Shown here: positions 1 through 8,257 of the stretch, piece after piece
Position numbering within the stretch: position 1 is the stretch's first letter
Layout of the letters: the number at the start of each line of letters is the position of its first letter
Source of the DNA: Dermatophilus congolensis
GTDB taxonomy: Bacteria > Actinomycetota > Actinomycetes > Actinomycetales > Dermatophilaceae
DNA length: 14,825 nt
Assembly (NCBI GenBank): GCA_030538115.1
Contig: JAUNUP010000052.1
Location: 1 to 14,825 of the forward strand
Reading direction: 5' to 3'
Notes under the pieces: model-generated
Database searches by the model: none
What the model was told of the DNA's origin: nothing
Seen by the model: the letters and a program-made list of their open reading frames with translations, nothing else
Made by a program: the position numbers and the translations under genes

Positions 1-3000
1 AGGGCCGCCACGCGGCGCGTGAGTTCGTCCCGATCCGGCAGGTCGGGCCGCACCGTCGTTCCGTCACCGGCGTAGAAAAACGCCGCCGAGACGTTCGCCG
101 GGTCGACCCCGCGCAGCGACGAGAAGGCCGCCCGGTAGAGGGCGAGCTGCAGGTCACGGGCCTCACGAAGTTCCGGCGGAGGCCGCCTGCCGCTCTTCCA
201 GTCGACGATCTCGTAGCCACCGTCGGCCGTGGCGAAGACCGCGTCGATCCGGCCGCGAACGGCGATGCCGTCGATCACCGTCTCGATCGACAGCTCCACC
301 TCCATCGGCAGACGGTCGGCCCACTCGGAGGCCAGGAAGTTGGCCTGCCAGCGCGCGGCCATCGCGTCGGCCGCGTCGTCCTGCGCGTCGGCTCCCACTC
401 CGCGCACTGCCGCTGCATCGGCAGCGTCGGCTGAGTCAGCAGCGTCGTCAGGGGCGTCGAGGGGCTCGACGATGAGCGGTGTCACTCCGAACCGCGACTC
501 GATCCAGGCGTGGAAACGCGATCCCGCCCGTGCGGCCACGGCCGGAGCCGAAGGCATCGGACGACGGAGCTGCAAGGCGAACTGCACCGGATCCGACTGC
601 AGCCGAACCAGATCGGAGGTCGACAGATGGTCGGGCAGCACCGCGACGACCTCGCTGCGTCGGCGTGAATTCCGCTCGCGCCATTCGGCAAGCAGCGCGT
701 CGAAGTCGTCGGTGAGGTCGTCGTGACCGAGGTGACCACGGTCGGGCCCCTGCTCCGCTTCGATTCGCTGGCGTGCCTCGCGAACCTGGGCGGCGTTCTC
801 GGCAAGCATGTCGAGGCCGGCACTCCCTGAGAGCGGCCAGATCACCTCGTCCGTGGTCGCGAGCGGGTTCTCGATCTCCGGGGAGTCGGGCATCGGCGCC
901 CAGCACACCACCGCTCGGTCGTCGCCCACATGGCGGAGCACATCCCGGATCTCGAGCAAGAAGCGCGAGGTCACCCGCGGCTTCTTCTGGGTCTCCCAGA
1001 CAGACGACGTGACGAGCAGGGCGTGACGGGCCCGTGTGAGGGCCACGTACGCGAGGCGCCGCTCCTCCTCCAGCATGAGGTCGCCGCCCTGCTCGGTGAA
1101 CGCGACGATGGCGTCTGCGGCCTCATGCGTGTCGAGACCGCGCAGATCGAGCCACGGCAGACCTGCTGCGTCTCCGCGCAGGGCGTACGGCAGCGCCCCC
1201 GGCTTGGTGAGCCACCCCTTGTCGGTGAACCGCTTGATGTTCCAGACGCCGCCTTCGTACTGAGTCCGTCCCTCGACGTCACCCGGTTCATCGTCAGCAC
1301 CGTCAGCCACGGGGTCCCCCGGCCCGACGAACGAGACGTACGCCGAGCGGTTCGAGGGAAACCCGCCCTCGACCATGCCGGGAACAGCGACGACATCCCA
1401 TTCGAGGCCCTTTGCGGCATGGACAGTGAGCACCGTGACGGCGTCGCGTGACGTGCGCTCGGCGGGCATGTCGAGGCCGCGTTCCTGTTCTCCCGCTGCG
1501 TCGAGGTAGGCCAACAACGCCTGCGGAGTCGGGTGCGCCGATGCCGCGGCGAACGACTCGACCGCCTCCTCGAACGCGTCGAGATTCGCGCGCGCCGACC
1601 CCGGCGTGGCCCACGGGCGGGCCAGCAACTCGACCTCCAGACCCAGCAGACGCTCGGCCGTGGCCACGACCTCGGGCAGGGGCTGCGAACAGGCATCGCG
1701 CATGGTGCGGATCGCCCACGCAAGCCATTCGAGACGCTCGCGGGCCACCGTGCCGAGCGTGCGCCCCAACCCGTCGGTCCAGTCGTGTGGCGGCAGGTCT
1801 TCGACGGCTTCGACCAATCCCGGTACGTCGTCGAGCCTCAGCGGGGTCGCCTCCGATGTCGCTCGAGCATCGGCTCCGCGCGAGCGAGCCCACGCGCCGA
1901 GCACGTCGAGATCACGAGCTCCCAGCGCCACGACCGGTCCGGTGAGCAGGCGCATCAACAGATCGGACCGAGCCGGATCTGCGGCTGCCGCGAGCAGCGC
2001 CGTGACGTCACCCACCTCGGGAGTGCTCAACAACCCCCCGAGCCCCACCACCTCGACGGGCAACCCGCGCGCGCCCAGAGCCGCGATGATGCCGGCGAAC
2101 TGTGACCTGCGGCGACACAGCACGGCGGCGGTGCGCCCCGATCGCTCCTGCGCTGACGCATCGGCCCACCAATGACCTGCGACCCAGTCGGCCACAGCCT
2201 CGGCCTCCGCCTCGGCATGCTCCCACCGCCCGACGTTGACCTCGCCCACATGCGCCTGCGGAGACGCGACCAGCCGCTCGACACGCACCGGCGACTTTTC
2301 CGAGAGCGGCCGAGCGATCGCGTTGGCGCAGGCCAACACAGACTCGTCATTGCGCCAACTCGTGGAGAGCGGCAGCACGGGGGCCTCGCCCGTGTCGCCG
2401 AAGAGGCGCGGAAAGCTCGACAACGTCGTCGCGCTCGCGCCGCGCCACCCGTAGATCGACTGATGAGGGTCTCCCACCGCCATCACGGGCACCGCCGGAG
2501 CGTCCGACATGGTCCCCGCGCCCGCGTCGGCGCCGGTCGATCCAGCTGCGAAAAGCGCGTGCAGCAGACGCATCTGCGCCTCTGACGTGTCCTGGAATTC
2601 GTCGAGCAGCACGACGTCGAAACGTCTGCGTTCCGCGCGTGCGACCGCCGGATGCCCGAGCGCCAGACGGGCGGCGATCTCGACCTGATCAGCGAAATCG
2701 AGCGCACCCGCCTCGCGTTTGCGTTCGCGGTACGCCGCGACCAGCGGCAGCAACTGCCCCGCCTCGCGGCACCGGGCCGCCAGCTCTCGCACCGACGGGG
2801 GCACGGCGCGCTTTCCGGGCGCCATCGGTAGCGCATCGATGTCGGAGATCACGGACTCGAGGTACTCGCGCACGTCGGAGATGTCACGCAGGTGCTCGGC
2901 CATCTGCCCGGAGAGCGACAGCACAGCGTTGGTGACGGCGGCGGGCGACCGGTCGACCAGGTCCATCGGCCCGTCGTAGGTCGCCACGCAGGAGTCGGCC

Positions 3001-3452
3001 AACTGCCAGGCGAGTGCCTCACCGAGCAGCGTCGAGTCGGGCTCGACGCCGAGCCGCACGCCGTGTTCGCCGACGAGTCGGCTCGCGTACGCGTTGTAGG
3101 TCGACACGGTCGGCCCCACGAGACCTCCGAGAACCGTGTCTGTGCCCGTGTCGGCGCTCCACAACCCCGCTGCGGCGACAGCGCGAAGACGCTCCCCGAT
3201 GCGTTCGGCGAGTTCGCCCGCCGCTTTGCGGGTGAACGTGAGCCCGAGCACCGCCTCTGGCGCGACCAGGCCGTTCGCCACCAGCCACACGACTCGGGAG
3301 GCCATCGTCTCGGTCTTGCCGGAGCCTGCGCCTGCCACGACGAGAACCGAGCGGAGAGGGTGCTCGATCACGTGTATCTGCTCGGGCGTGGGGCGCGGCC
3401 GCTTCAGAGCTTCGGCGATGTCGGCCGCCGAATGCCGGGCCGTGGCACTCAC
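1..3452 (-). CDS. adnB: AdnB: UvrD-like helicase fused to RecB-like nuclease (3' end outside window)
   Basis: Predicted lead motor-nuclease subunit of the actinobacterial AdnAB complex, which unwinds and resects DNA double-strand breaks in the cytoplasm. Translating the minus strand from GTG at 3452 stays open to base 1 (1150 codons). Visible superfamily-1A motifs: Walker A GAGSGKT (residues 41-47), TFTRKAAGEL, motif II LLDEFQDT (D284, E285), GDPHQSIYGWRGA, motif V TVHAAKGLEW, motif VI ALTRARHALL. The C-terminal nuclease has H981 (FHAWIESRF), D1070 (VRGRID), D1084 and K1086 (IVDWKSG) and QLALYR. The point where AddB/AdnA nucleases carry their first Fe-S cysteine reads LQSDPVQF, without Cys. 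An Ala/Asp-rich linker lies between H981 and D1070. The start overlaps the adnA stop by four bases (GTGA), implying translational coupling. Judged from the family, only a short C-terminal piece is missing. AdnB rather than plain PcrA/UvrD follows from the fused nuclease and the tandem partner. Confidence 0.9.
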   Translation of the reverse strand, partial: MSATARHSAADIAEALKRPRPTPEQIHVIEHPLRSVLVVAGAGSGKTETMASRVVWLVANGLVAPEAVLGLTFTRKAAGELAERIGERLRAVAAAGLWSADTGTDTVLGGLVGPTVSTYNAYASRLVGEHGVRLGVEPDSTLLGEALAWQLADSCVATYDGPMDLVDRSPAAVTNAVLSLSGQMAEHLRDISDVREYLESVISDIDALPMAPGKRAVPPSVRELAARCREAGQLLPLVAAYRERKREAGALDFADQVEIAARLALGHPAVARAERRRFDVVLLDEFQDTSEAQMRLLHALFAAGSTGADAGAGTMSDAPAVPVMAVGDPHQSIYGWRGASATTLSSFPRLFGDTGEAPVLPLSTSWRNDESVLACANAIARPLSEKSPVRVERLVASPQAHVGEVNVGRWEHAEAEAEAVADWVAGHWWADASAQERSGRTAAVLCRRRSQFAGIIAALGARGLPVEVVGLGGLLSTPEVGDVTALLAAAADPARSDLLMRLLTGPVVALGARDLDVLGAWARSRGADARATSEATPLRLDDVPGLVEAVEDLPPHDWTDGLGRTLGTVARERLEWLAWAIRTMRDACSQPLPEVVATAERLLGLEVELLARPWATPGSARANLDAFEEAVESFAAASAHPTPQALLAYLDAAGEQERGLDMPAERTSRDAVTVLTVHAAKGLEWDVVAVPGMVEGGFPSNRSAYVSFVGPGDPVADGADDEPGDVEGRTQYEGGVWNIKRFTDKGWLTKPGALPYALRGDAAGLPWLDLRGLDTHEAADAIVAFTEQGGDLMLEEERRLAYVALTRARHALLVTSSVWETQKKPRVTSRFLLEIRDVLRHVGDDRAVVCWAPMPDSPEIENPLATTDEVIWPLSGSAGLDMLAENAAQVREARQRIEAEQGPDRGHLGHDDLTDDFDALLAEWRERNSRRRSEVVAVLPDHLSTSDLVRLQSDPVQFALQLRRPMPSAPAVAARAGSRFHAWIESRFGVTPLIVEPLDAPDDAADSADAADAAAVRGVGADAQDDAADAMAARWQANFLASEWADRLPMEVELSIETVIDGIAVRGRIDAVFATADGGYEIVDWKSGRRPPPELREARDLQLALYRAAFSSLRGVDPANVSAAFFYAGDGTTVRPDLPDRDELTRRVAA

Positions 3453-6400
3453 AGCGCACCTCCCTCGGGCTTGGCCGGGCAGCTCCGCCGCGAGGCACAT
3501 GTGCGGCACCAGGTGCCCTGACGCGCCGCGAACTCAGACCGGGCCATGCCGTTTGCGGTCTGTATTACGAGGTCGGCTGCCCACGACGGGTTTTCGTCGT
3601 CACGCAGCGCCCTCTGGGCCTGCATGTCGAACTTCACGCCACCCGCCCTGCCGATCTGCACGAGCGCGGCTCCCCCGCTGACCGGATCACCCGACTGGCT
3701 CGCGAACGACGCGCCCGCGAGCCCTCCCGCTTCCACCGCTGCCTGGTAGACCCCGAGCTGCGGATGCTCCGCGATCTCGCCCTTCGACGGCTTCGAGCCC
3801 CCTGTCTTGAGGTCGATGATGCGCAGCCGCCCCTCCGGATCACTCTCGAGCCGATCGACGCGTCCCCGGATGTCGGCCCGCCCGATCGTGGCGCGCATGT
3901 CGATCTCTTTCGCGGCCACCCGCCAGCCCTGCCCGCCGGCCCATTCGGTGTAGCGCACGAGCCGTTCGATCATCGCCACCGCCTGCTCCCACTGCCGCCG
4001 CTCGGTCCACCCGCCCGTCAGTTCGAGCTCGGGCCAACGTTCTTCGAGTGCGACGAGCATGGCGGGCAGATCGCCCTCGAACTGGGCCGCGATGTCGTGC
4101 ACGAGCGTGCCGACCGCGCTAGCCGTGTGCGGATGCCCGGACTCGCCACCCGAGGTGCTGAGAAACCAGCGCAGCGGACACTGCGCGAACGTCTCGACGC
4201 GCGAAGGCGAGACACGCACGGGCGCGTCGTCGGGCCGCACCTGCGCATCGCTACTCGGCCGCCGCAACGACCACCACGACGCCGGGTCGGCACCCGGCAC
4301 CCCTGCAGCCGCGAGCGCAGCCAGGCGCTCGACGTGGCGGCGCCGCTGCTCCGGGTCGCGAGTCGTGGCCAGGCGCCTCCTCAGCTCACCCACCAGCCCC
4401 GTCATCGACATGGCCCGGGGCACGGGGTCGACTCCGGACTCCTCGCCGTGGGCCTCGTCGTCAGGCCCCTCGCCCACCGAACCTGGTGACAGTGCTTGCA
4501 CCAGGGCCAGGTACGGCGAGGGCTGTTCGTCGTCGCTGCTCACCGCCGTGCACACGAGCCGGTGCCGGGCACGGCCGACCGCAGAGACGAACAGCCGGGC
4601 CTCGTCGTGCAGTACGTCGACGAGTTGAGCGCGCACCGACGTGCCCCGACCCGTCACCGCATCGACCAGCCGCTCGGAGCCGAGCATCGACCCCCGCAGT
4701 CGCGAATCGGGCCACACCCCCTCCTGCAGCCCGGCCACGACGACCAACCCCCACTCACGACCGGCCGCACCTTGCGGCGTGGTGAGGGCCACCTGGTCGC
4801 CCCTCTGGCCGCGCATTGTGAGAGAGTCGGCCGCCACCTCTTGCGAGAGCACGTGTTCGAGAAATCCGTCGGGCCCGCGATGCGGCAGACGGTCGACGTA
4901 CGCGCGCGCCGCGTCGAACAGGGCGAGCACGGCGTCGAGGTCACGATCGGCCCGCGCGGAGGCGGGCCCGCCGCTGAGCGCCCGCGCGCGCCACGGCTCC
5001 TGCACCCCCGTGGCCTGCCACAGCGCCCAGAGAACGCTCTCGCAGGTCACCCCAGGCGCCCACACGACGCGATCACGGCGTGTCACGAGGCGGGCAGCAG
5101 CCACTCCTGCACGCAGCACGCGGCGCAGCGACCGCACGGCATTCAGCTCCGGCGAACTCGATGCCGCCGAGCCTTCGACCGAATCGACGAGCGGATCGCT
5201 TGCCTCTGCGTGGGCGCCGAGCACCGCCGCCGCCGTCAGTTCGGGGCCCCGCCGACTGCCGCCTGCCGCGCGTTCGACCCGCGCCAGTTCGCGCCGGGCG
5301 CGACGTGCGGCAACGGTGTCGGAGCCGAGTAGCGGTGAGGCGAGCAGATCGTCCACGTCAACAGCGTCGATGTGCTCGAACTGGTCGCGGTCCTCCGGTT
5401 CCACGGTCGCTTCGGGACGACTCAGAGCCGCCGCGTGGGCCAGAGTCGTCTCGAACAGGGTCAGCAACGGCCGCACCGCTGCCTCGTCGCGCAGTGGCAC
5501 CTTGGCACCTGCGACGTCCACAGGCACGCCCGCCGCGGCGAGCACTCGCCGCAGCGAGGCCGTGCGGTTCGCGCCCCGGACGATGACGGCCATGTCTGAC
5601 CAGGGCCGGCCTTCGAGCAGATGCGCGCGCCGCAAGAGCGCGGCGATGTGAGCCGATTCGGCCGTGACGTCACCCGCCACCAGCGTCTGCACCGACACCG
5701 CGCCGAACGCATCTTCTACGCCGCCGATACCCGCGCTCGGAGACTCCTCCTCGGCGTCGCGCGGCGCAGGCAGCGCGTCGCGATGGCGGGCCGAGCCGAC
5801 CACGCCGATCGCGCGTGAAACGGCTGCAGTGAGCGCTGCGATGTCACCCGACTGTCTCCAGCGGGTGGAGAGGACGTACGGCTCGGGCATGTCGAAGCCC
5901 TCCCAGCCCGAACCGAACAGGCGTGGGTCGGCGCCTCTGAATGTCTGGGTCGCCGCATCGGGGTCACCGATGAGCACGATCTCGACTCCGGCCTCGGCCA
6001 CGACTCCCAACAGCGCAGCTGCCGCCGCGGTCAGTTCTTGAGCGTCGTCGACCACCAGCACCTTGAGCGAGCGGGCAAGAGCCGCGAACTCCTCCTCGTC
6101 GTCGAGCAGCACGCCCGCGGCTGCGCCCAGCACCCACGACGGATCGAAGGCGCCGGGACGGGACAACGCGGTGACCTCGTCGTACTCCCGCAGCACATCG
6201 GCAGCGGCCGACCACGCGGGCTCGTCGAGTTGCCCCGCCAGGTCCCGAAGCTCGTCGGGCGACACGCCGTACTCGACCGCTCGCATCAGCAGATCGCGCA
6301 GTTCGCCCCTGAACCCGCGCGTCGATAGGGCGTCGGCCACCTCGGCGGGCCATTTCGGCGCCGTCGTCGGGTCGTCTCGATGGCCCGCGAGCAGATCGGC

Positions 6401-6940
6401 CAGGATCACGTCTTGCTCGGCACCCGCCAGCAGGCGCGGCGCTTCGACCCCGGCACCAGCGCGCGCCGCCCGGCGGGCCAATATCGAGAACCCGAAGGCC
6501 TGCATCGATGCTGCCAGGGGCTCGGTCGTGGTACCGCCGAAGAGGCCGGTCACGGCCTCGCGCGCCTTCGCCGCGGTCACTCGCGACGACGTCACGACCA
6601 AGCATTCGGGCGCGGTCGCCAGCCCTGCCTGGATGCGGTGCGCCACCGTGTGCACAGCGACGGTCGTCTTGCCGGTACCAGGCGCACCGAAGACTCGCAC
6701 GACCGGCCCCCGCGCCCGTACGGCCTCGATCTGGCTCGGGTCCAGTCGGTCCGCGGCCGGCACGACGGGCCACCCCGCCTCCGCGCCCCGCCGCACCATT
6801 CTCACGGAGTGGGCCATGCCCGTCTCGTCGACGCCCGACGCCAGCGGAGCAGGCACGGCACCGCCTCCACCGGCGCGACCCAACAGGCTGGATCCGGTGG
6901 TCATGCGAGTCTTTCGAGGCTGCCGAGGTGACGAGTCCAC
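3449..6940 (-). CDS. adnA: AdnA: UvrD-like helicase with Fe-S RecB-like nuclease
   Basis: Predicted partner subunit of AdnAB; up to 1163 aa, near the size of mycobacterial AdnA with a longer N-terminus. The motor has Walker A GAPGTGKT (85-92), a diverged motif II VVDDAQE (about 296-302), GDPDAATQTFRG (325-336), motif V TTPQGAAGREW and motif VI VGRARHRL. These fit the family view that AdnA is the lesser motor. The nuclease has D1029 (RGRVD), D1043 and K1045 (IIDLKTG) and QLGVYQ. Four cysteines form an AddB-type Fe-S signature: C921 (FAQCPLRWF) and C1145, C1148, C1154 (CRTCASRRSC) at the extreme C-terminus. The start is uncertain. GTG at 6940 has GGAGG directly abutting it with no spacing. ATG at 6904 has only a weak GAAAG. 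ATG at 6817 (MAHSVRM) is also possible. Residues before about 65 are low complexity and conserved motifs start at LDPSQIEAV. It overlaps adnB by four bases. Confidence 0.9.
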   Translation of the reverse strand: MDSSPRQPRKTRMTTGSSLLGRAGGGGAVPAPLASGVDETGMAHSVRMVRRGAEAGWPVVPAADRLDPSQIEAVRARGPVVRVFGAPGTGKTTVAVHTVAHRIQAGLATAPECLVVTSSRVTAAKAREAVTGLFGGTTTEPLAASMQAFGFSILARRAARAGAGVEAPRLLAGAEQDVILADLLAGHRDDPTTAPKWPAEVADALSTRGFRGELRDLLMRAVEYGVSPDELRDLAGQLDEPAWSAAADVLREYDEVTALSRPGAFDPSWVLGAAAGVLLDDEEEFAALARSLKVLVVDDAQELTAAAAALLGVVAEAGVEIVLIGDPDAATQTFRGADPRLFGSGWEGFDMPEPYVLSTRWRQSGDIAALTAAVSRAIGVVGSARHRDALPAPRDAEEESPSAGIGGVEDAFGAVSVQTLVAGDVTAESAHIAALLRRAHLLEGRPWSDMAVIVRGANRTASLRRVLAAAGVPVDVAGAKVPLRDEAAVRPLLTLFETTLAHAAALSRPEATVEPEDRDQFEHIDAVDVDDLLASPLLGSDTVAARRARRELARVERAAGGSRRGPELTAAAVLGAHAEASDPLVDSVEGSAASSSPELNAVRSLRRVLRAGVAAARLVTRRDRVVWAPGVTCESVLWALWQATGVQEPWRARALSGGPASARADRDLDAVLALFDAARAYVDRLPHRGPDGFLEHVLSQEVAADSLTMRGQRGDQVALTTPQGAAGREWGLVVVAGLQEGVWPDSRLRGSMLGSERLVDAVTGRGTSVRAQLVDVLHDEARLFVSAVGRARHRLVCTAVSSDDEQPSPYLALVQALSPGSVGEGPDDEAHGEESGVDPVPRAMSMTGLVGELRRRLATTRDPEQRRRHVERLAALAAAGVPGADPASWWSLRRPSSDAQVRPDDAPVRVSPSRVETFAQCPLRWFLSTSGGESGHPHTASAVGTLVHDIAAQFEGDLPAMLVALEERWPELELTGGWTERRQWEQAVAMIERLVRYTEWAGGQGWRVAAKEIDMRATIGRADIRGRVDRLESDPEGRLRIIDLKTGGSKPSKGEIAEHPQLGVYQAAVEAGGLAGASFASQSGDPVSGGAALVQIGRAGGVKFDMQAQRALRDDENPSWAADLVIQTANGMARSEFAARQGTWCRTCASRRSCPAKPEGGAL

Positions 6941-7132
6941 CCTCCGATTCGATCATCCGGCACCGACAAAGTCGCACACCGTTGTCACCAACAGCGCGCG
7001 TCGCTCCGCACTGGGAGAGCCATGCGAACCCCATGCCAGGGCTTATGTAGGGCATATGTGTCGTGTCGCGCTTTGTCCGATGCCTCATCGACGGCCCAGT
7101 AGTGGCTACTATTCGTCGCGACGGCATTCGGT

Positions 7133-7194
7133 GACCGCTCAGTAGCGCACCCGTCCCGGACGAGCGCTGAGCGAGACTGGCACCCGACCGCTCA
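7133..7194. promoter_or_regulatory. Candidate operator: repeated CGCTCA/TGAGCG hexamers ahead of the TetR gene
   Basis: GACCGCTCA occurs twice as a direct repeat (7133-7141 and 7186-7194), and the inverse hexamer TGAGCG lies between them (7168-7173). This makes two overlapping inverted pairs: CGCTCAG-N24-CTGAGCG, and TGAGCG-N15-CGCTCA (7168-7194). The second ends two bases before the -10-like TAATTT at 7197, so a bound protein would block RNA polymerase. TetR-family proteins usually bind palindromes in their own promoters, so autoregulation is an inference. A folded RNA or DNA structure is the alternative. Confidence 0.35.
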
Positions 7195-7219
7195 CCTAAT
7201 TTGTGACCCGTTCTTGGAC

Positions 7220-7226
7220 AAGGGAG
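7220..7226 (+). promoter_or_regulatory. Ribosome binding site that fixes the TetR start
   Basis: AAGGGAG lies six bases before ATG 7233. It favours that start over the in-frame GTG at 7203, which overlaps the -10-like TAATTT and has no Shine-Dalgarno sequence. Confidence 0.7.
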
Positions 7227-7232
7227 TTCCCG

Positions 7233-7877
7233 ATGAGCCAGCAGAACCAGGGCTCGTCCCCGGCCGTTCGGATGCCCCGTTCTCAAAGACGCGAGCAGTT
7301 GCTGCGGCACGCTCGTGATGTCTTCGTCGAATCCGGCTACCACAGCGCGTCGATGGACGACATCGCCGAACGGGCCGGCGTCTCCAAGCCCGTTCTCTAC
7401 CAGCACTTTCCCGGCAAGCTGGAGCTGTACCTCGACCTGCTCGACGAAGCCATCGCGCAGGTGCGCGCACTGGTCGTGCAGGCACTCGAGCAGCCGCTCC
7501 AAGGAGACGACCTCGTGCGCGCGACCGTCGACGCGTACTTCGGTTTCGTCTCGGCCGACGGCGGGGCGTTCCGCCTCGTTTTCGAGTCCGACCTCACCAA
7601 CGAGCCTGAGTCGACCAACCGCGTACGTGCGCTGCACATGGAATGCGCGAAGGCCATCGCCGACAAGCTGCGCGAATTCACCGAGCTCAGCGAACAGGAG
7701 TCGCAACTCGCGGCCATCGGCATCGTCGGCATGGCGCAGGTCTCGGCCCGCGCCTGGTTCACAGTGGGCACCCAGCCGAAGGAGAAGGCGGTCGACGTGA
7801 TCACCGCGCTGGCCTGGCGCGGCCTGCGCGGCTTCATCCCCGACGACACGGCCCAGGCACTGAAGCTCGACGACTGA
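7233..7877 (+). CDS. TetR-family transcriptional regulator
   Basis: A 214-aa one-component DNA-binding regulator of the TetR/AcrR family. The N-terminal helix-turn-helix is clear: RREQLLRHARDVFVESGY, then MDDIAERAGVSKPVLYQHF as the recognition region, then GKLELYLDLLDEAI leading into the all-helical ligand/dimer domain. Start ATG 7233 is chosen for the well-spaced AAGGGAG. The gene diverges from adnAB and is followed 81 bases later by a DUF3107 gene on the same strand, so the two are probably co-transcribed. Order and strand resemble M. tuberculosis Rv3208 followed by Rv3208A. The ligand and targets cannot be read from the sequence. The promoter carries repeated hexamers that could be its own operator. 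Confidence 0.9.
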   Translation: MSQQNQGSSPAVRMPRSQRREQLLRHARDVFVESGYHSASMDDIAERAGVSKPVLYQHFPGKLELYLDLLDEAIAQVRALVVQALEQPLQGDDLVRATVDAYFGFVSADGGAFRLVFESDLTNEPESTNRVRALHMECAKAIADKLREFTELSEQESQLAAIGIVGMAQVSARAWFTVGTQPKEKAVDVITALAWRGLRGFIPDDTAQALKLDD

Positions 7878-7918
7878 GCCCGGCCCGCGCCGAGTACCCT
7901 CGAAGGAGTAACCACGTT

Positions 7919-7938
7919 CGAGCCCGCATCGCGGGTCG
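7919..7938 (+). other. Small hairpin just before the DUF3107 ribosome binding site
   Basis: CGAGCCCGC-ATC-GCGGGTCG can fold into an eight-pair stem with one bulged G and a three-base loop. It ends six bases before the GGAAGG ribosome binding site. It may modulate translation or stabilise the transcript; it may also be chance in such GC-rich DNA. Confidence 0.3.
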
Positions 7939-7958
7939 CCTATCGGAAGGACATGCAC

Positions 7959-8183
7959 GTGGAGGTCAAGGTCGGGGTTCTGCACACGTCGCGCGAACTC
8001 ACCGTGGAGTCCGAGCTCACTCCTGCGGAGGTCGAGAACCTCGTGCAGCAGGCCGTCAGCGGCGGCTCGGCACTGAGGCTCGAAGACGCGCGCGGCAGCA
8101 TCGTCGTTGTTCCTGCCGCCACGCTCGCCTACGTCGAGATCGGCAGCACCAAGCGCGGAGGCGTCGGCTTCGGGATGCTCTGA
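7959..8183 (+). CDS. DUF3107 family small conserved actinobacterial protein
   Basis: A 74-aa protein of the DUF3107 family (M. tuberculosis Rv3208A, TB9.4, from memory); its biochemical role is not known to me. Typical features are the N-terminal EVKVGVLHTSRELTVES strand region, the central VENLVQQAV helix, and the end IVVVPAATLAYVEIG followed by a glycine-rich VGFGML. I choose GTG 7959 over ATG 7953. GGAAGG at 7945-7950 is eight bases from the GTG but only two from the ATG, and family members as I recall begin MEVKIG, matching the GTG start exactly. It lies 81 bases after the TetR gene and is probably in its transcript. A strong hairpin follows the stop. Confidence 0.85.
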   Translation: MEVKVGVLHTSRELTVESELTPAEVENLVQQAVSGGSALRLEDARGSIVVVPAATLAYVEIGSTKRGGVGFGML

Positions 8184-8201
8184 AGCCCCTTCGTACTCCT
8201 C

Positions 8202-8236
8202 TGAACGCCCTTTCGGCCAGGCCGGAAGGGCGTTCA
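8202..8236. terminator. Hairpin between convergent genes (bidirectional terminator candidate)
   Basis: TGAACGCCCTTTCGGCC (8202-8218) pairs with the 17 bases at 8220-8236, with one G-T wobble and a one-base nominal loop that would open to a few bases. It sits between the DUF3107 stop (8183) and the ferritin-like stop (8258). Neither side has a long T tract, so it is either a tail-less terminator or an mRNA 3'-end stabiliser serving both genes. Confidence 0.65.
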
Positions 8237-8257
8237 GCCTGTGGTGCGGCCCCCGCT

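Larger units (their letters stand above)
6941..7232. promoter_or_regulatory. Divergent intergenic region between adnA and the TetR gene
   Basis: No gene is supported in these 292 bases. They must hold the adnAB promoter (minus) and the TetR-gene promoter (plus). For the TetR gene a -10-like TAATTT lies at 7197-7202, about 18 bases before the Shine-Dalgarno sequence, with no clear -35. For adnAB, TACATA and TATGCC look-alikes lie near 7035-7055 on the minus strand, none convincing. Inverted repeats seen: GACAA/TTGTC at 6965-6969 and 6982-6986; AGTAG-TGG-CTACT at 7098-7110; CGCTCAG/CTGAGCG at 7136-7142 and 7167-7173. I see no actinobacterial LexA box (TCGAAC-N4-GTTCGA). Confidence 0.5.

Noticed and set aside
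5964..7985. 673-codon minus-strand open frame
   Set aside because: It is antisense to the TetR gene and then runs out of frame through adnA; the translation is Arg/Gly-rich with no motifs, a GC-rich shadow.
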